NCBI RefSeq assembly: GCF_041262565.1
Contig: NZ_JBGCCJ010000001.1
Coordinates: forward strand, 930,001-994,000
Source of the DNA: Leifsonia sp. EB41
GTDB taxonomy: Bacteria; Actinomycetota; Actinomycetes; Actinomycetales; Microbacteriaceae
Length of the DNA: 64,000 bases
Reading direction: 5' to 3'
Shown: positions 62,227-64,000 of the stretch, one piece after another
How positions within the stretch are numbered: the stretch's first letter is position 1
Layout of the letters: each line of letters starts with the position of its first letter
The notes under the pieces: generated by a model
What the model was told of the DNA's origin: nothing
Seen by the model: only the letters and a program-made list of their open reading frames with translations
The model's database searches: none
Program-made: the position numbers and the translations under genes

Positions 62227-63135
62227 TCACTTAACCCCGCCAGCGGTCAGCCCGCCGACGAGGTAGCGCTGGAACACCAGATACAAGGCCACGACCGGCA
62301 CCGCACAGATCAGCGACGCCGCCATCATCTGCCCGTAGAGCGGCAGGGCTCCACCCTCCTGCGCCACGGTGAACACTTGGAGCGCGACGGCCGCCGTGCG
62401 CGTGTCCGGGTTGGTCATCACCGAGGCGAACAGCACGTCGTTCCAGCCGAGCAGGAAGGCGAAGATCCCGGAGACGACCACGCCCGGCCAGCTCAGCGGC
62501 AGCACGATCCGCGTCAGGATGCGCCACGACGACGCCCCGTCGATGCGTGCGGCCTCCTCCAGCTCGCGCGGCAGCCCGCGCAGGTAGGTCACCATGACCC
62601 ACGTCGAGAACGGCAGCGCGAACGTCAGGTAGGTGACGAACAGCGACCACCTCGTGCCGATGATCGGGATGCCGAGAGCGCTCGACGCCGAGGAGAACAG
62701 CACGAACACCGGCAGCAGCATGAGAGTGCCGGGGATCGACTGGAGCCCGAGCAGACTGCGCAGGAACGTCAGCCGGCCGCGGAACGCGAACCGCACCAGC
62801 ACGTACGCGGTCGCGACCGCGAGGAACGCGCACACGATCGCGACGCCTCCGGCGACGATCACGCTGTTCATCAGCCCGTTGCCGAGCGCGACCGTCGACC
62901 ACACCTTGACGTAGTTGTCGAGGTTGAACGAGCTCGGGAAGAACTCGCCGCTCGCGACGCCGATGTCGGAGTTCACCGACGACAGCAGCACGTACACGAT
63001 GGGCAACAGCGCGACGCAGAGCAGGATGGCGATGATGACCGCCTGCAACGGACGTGGCAGCAGCCGGTAGACGTCTCCCGTGCCGCGGCGGCGCGCAGTG
63101 CGAGCAGTGGAGGCGGTGGGGGCGGAGGCGGTCAT
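62227..63135 (-). CDS. carbohydrate ABC transporter permease (MalG type)
   Basis: ATG at 63135, overlapping the next permease stop; 302 residues. Six transmembrane helices, N-terminal basic tail, LIGTRWSLFVTYLTFALPFSTWVMVTYLRGLPRELEEAARIDGAS with the EAA loop, and the C-terminal FQRYLVGGLTAGGVK typical of MalG-like permeases. It is the second permease of a CUT1 importer whose binding protein should lie beyond the right edge. No ATPase is in the window. Confidence 0.93.
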   Translation of the reverse strand: MTASAPTASTARTARRRGTGDVYRLLPRPLQAVIIAILLCVALLPIVYVLLSSVNSDIGVASGEFFPSSFNLDNYVKVWSTVALGNGLMNSVIVAGGVAIVCAFLAVATAYVLVRFAFRGRLTFLRSLLGLQSIPGTLMLLPVFVLFSSASSALGIPIIGTRWSLFVTYLTFALPFSTWVMVTYLRGLPRELEEAARIDGASSWRILTRIVLPLSWPGVVVSGIFAFLLGWNDVLFASVMTNPDTRTAAVALQVFTVAQEGGALPLYGQMMAASLICAVPVVALYLVFQRYLVGGLTAGGVK

Positions 63136-64000
63136 GCCGTCTTCTCCTTCCGGTCGTCGCCGGTGTCGAGCCGGACCGCTCTCAGGTAGATGAACAGCGG
63201 GATCAGGATGAGGATCAGCGAGAACACCGCCATCGCCGCGCTCAGCCCGAAGCGGAAGCTCTGGAAGCTGGTCACGTAGGTCAGCACCGGGAGGACGTTG
63301 ACGTCCGCGGGAGCCGGGACTCCGAAGAGCACGAACGGCAGCGTGAACCCGTTGATGTTGTGCAGCAGGGAGATGATCAGCGCCAGCGCGATCGGCCCGC
63401 GCAGGTGCGGCAGGATGACGGAGCGCAGCTTCGCCCACCAGCCGGCGCCGTCGAGCGCGGCGGCCTCGTGGACCTCGTTCTCGACCGACTGCAGACCGGC
63501 GAGCACCAGCAGGTAGAAGAACGGCCAGGACGACCAGATCTGCACGCCGACGAGCGTCCAGTAGCTGAGCGGCCCGTTGAGCCAGAGCCCGGTGTGGATG
63601 CCGAGGTTGCCGAGGACCGTGTCCACGATCCCGTGCGGCTGCAGCATGGTGTGCCAGAAGGTGCCGACGACGAAGCCGGGCAGCACGTACGGCACCAGGA
63701 ACAGCGAGCGCACCAGCGCCCGGCCCCGGAAAGCGTTCTGCGTCGCCAACGCCGCGGCGACACCGATCGGCAGGGTCACGACGGCCGCGATCACGGCGAA
63801 CGAGACGCTGATCCAGATGGACTGCAGCAGCGGGGTGGAGGTGATCGCCTCGATGTAGTTCCCGAGCCCGATGAACGGCGCGGAGACCCAGTCGCGCAGC
63901 GTGTACATGTCGAGGTCGAGCGTCGAGATGACGATCGCGAACACGAACGGGACGATGATGACCAGCAGCATGAGGATGCCGCCGGGCAGCAGCATCCAGA
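63132..64000 (-). CDS. carbohydrate ABC transporter permease (MalF type), 5' end outside window
   Basis: The reading frame continues past base 64000 (Trp before the internal ATG at 63995), so the start is not seen. The 288 visible residues show about six transmembrane helices, the EAA loop EVHEAAALDGAGWWAKLRSVILPHLRGPI, and the C-terminal RAVRLDTGDDRKEKTA. It pairs with the MalG-type permease. The genes run leftward from here, so the binding protein is probably upstream to the right. Confidence 0.92.
   Translation of the reverse strand, partial: WMLLPGGILMLLVIIVPFVFAIVISTLDLDMYTLRDWVSAPFIGLGNYIEAITSTPLLQSIWISVSFAVIAAVVTLPIGVAAALATQNAFRGRALVRSLFLVPYVLPGFVVGTFWHTMLQPHGIVDTVLGNLGIHTGLWLNGPLSYWTLVGVQIWSSWPFFYLLVLAGLQSVENEVHEAAALDGAGWWAKLRSVILPHLRGPIALALIISLLHNINGFTLPFVLFGVPAPADVNVLPVLTYVTSFQSFRFGLSAAMAVFSLILILIPLFIYLRAVRLDTGDDRKEKTA

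Overview
The window is about 64 kb of high-GC DNA with tightly packed genes, many four-base ATGA or GTGA overlaps and frequent GTG starts. The gene content (DUF4307 beside greA, DUF501 and an FtsB-like gene beside eno, L25/Ctc with pth and mfd, a DtxR/IdeR-type iron box) points to an actinobacterium. I infer the family Microbacteriaceae (Leifsonia-like) from overall resemblance; no rRNA or species marker is present to prove it.

Layout of the core chromosome, left part (1-24.8 kb): a truncated hemolysin III-type protein, DUF4307, greA, ilvA, an AI-2E-type permease, an FtsW/RodA paralogue, and a four-gene ABC importer (solute-binding protein, two permeases, ATPase). Next come a YcaQ-type protein, htpX-lemA, and a TetR plus ABC-2 exporter unit. 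A four-gene operon follows: TetR, MFS transporter, PLP amino-acid deaminase/aldolase and FAD lactone oxidase, with a perfect 22-bp palindrome in front. This part ends with a large Ig-domain membrane protein, YchJ, a VOC protein and a tRNA-Leu(TAA).

Mobile element (24,791-33,668): an 8.85-kb island sits in the 3' end of the tRNA-Leu. It is bounded by identical 25-bp att repeats and by integrase arm-type repeats with an 11-bp period. It carries a tyrosine integrase, an XRE regulator divergent from an AlpA-like factor, a probable replication initiator whose own gene contains iteron-like repeats, and several small unknown genes. It also has a complete HK97-type major capsid protein, a complete but short tape measure protein, a tRNA-like gene, a DUF4236-like ORF and a second HTH protein. 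I see no terminase, portal, protease, connector, tail tube, baseplate or lysis gene. This is the most interesting part of the window: a candidate phage satellite that may supply its own capsid and tail-length ruler to a helper phage. A deleted prophage is the main alternative.

Right part (33.7-64 kb): type II NADH dehydrogenase, a subtilase, DUF501, FtsB-like, eno and hisS, then an iron-box-controlled siderophore ABC importer. Next are mazG, nhaA, a YtrA-type GntR regulator with a DUF1648 protein, mfd, a phosphopantetheinyl transferase, a hydrolase, pth and L25/Ctc. The window ends with gluconokinase and a long sugar-acid operon (ManD dehydratase, fructuronate-reductase-like enzyme, two TIM-barrel isomerases, a Gfo/Idh oxidoreductase and two sugar ABC permeases) that continues past the right edge.

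Gene-end intergenic regions carry several kinds of palindromic or tandem repeats. Two palindrome families occur twice each. Others are a 4 x 19-bp set after nhaA, a 3 x 51-bp array in front of hisS and a 4 x 16-bp array after the phosphopantetheinyl transferase. No CRISPR array, rRNA or insertion-sequence transposase was seen.
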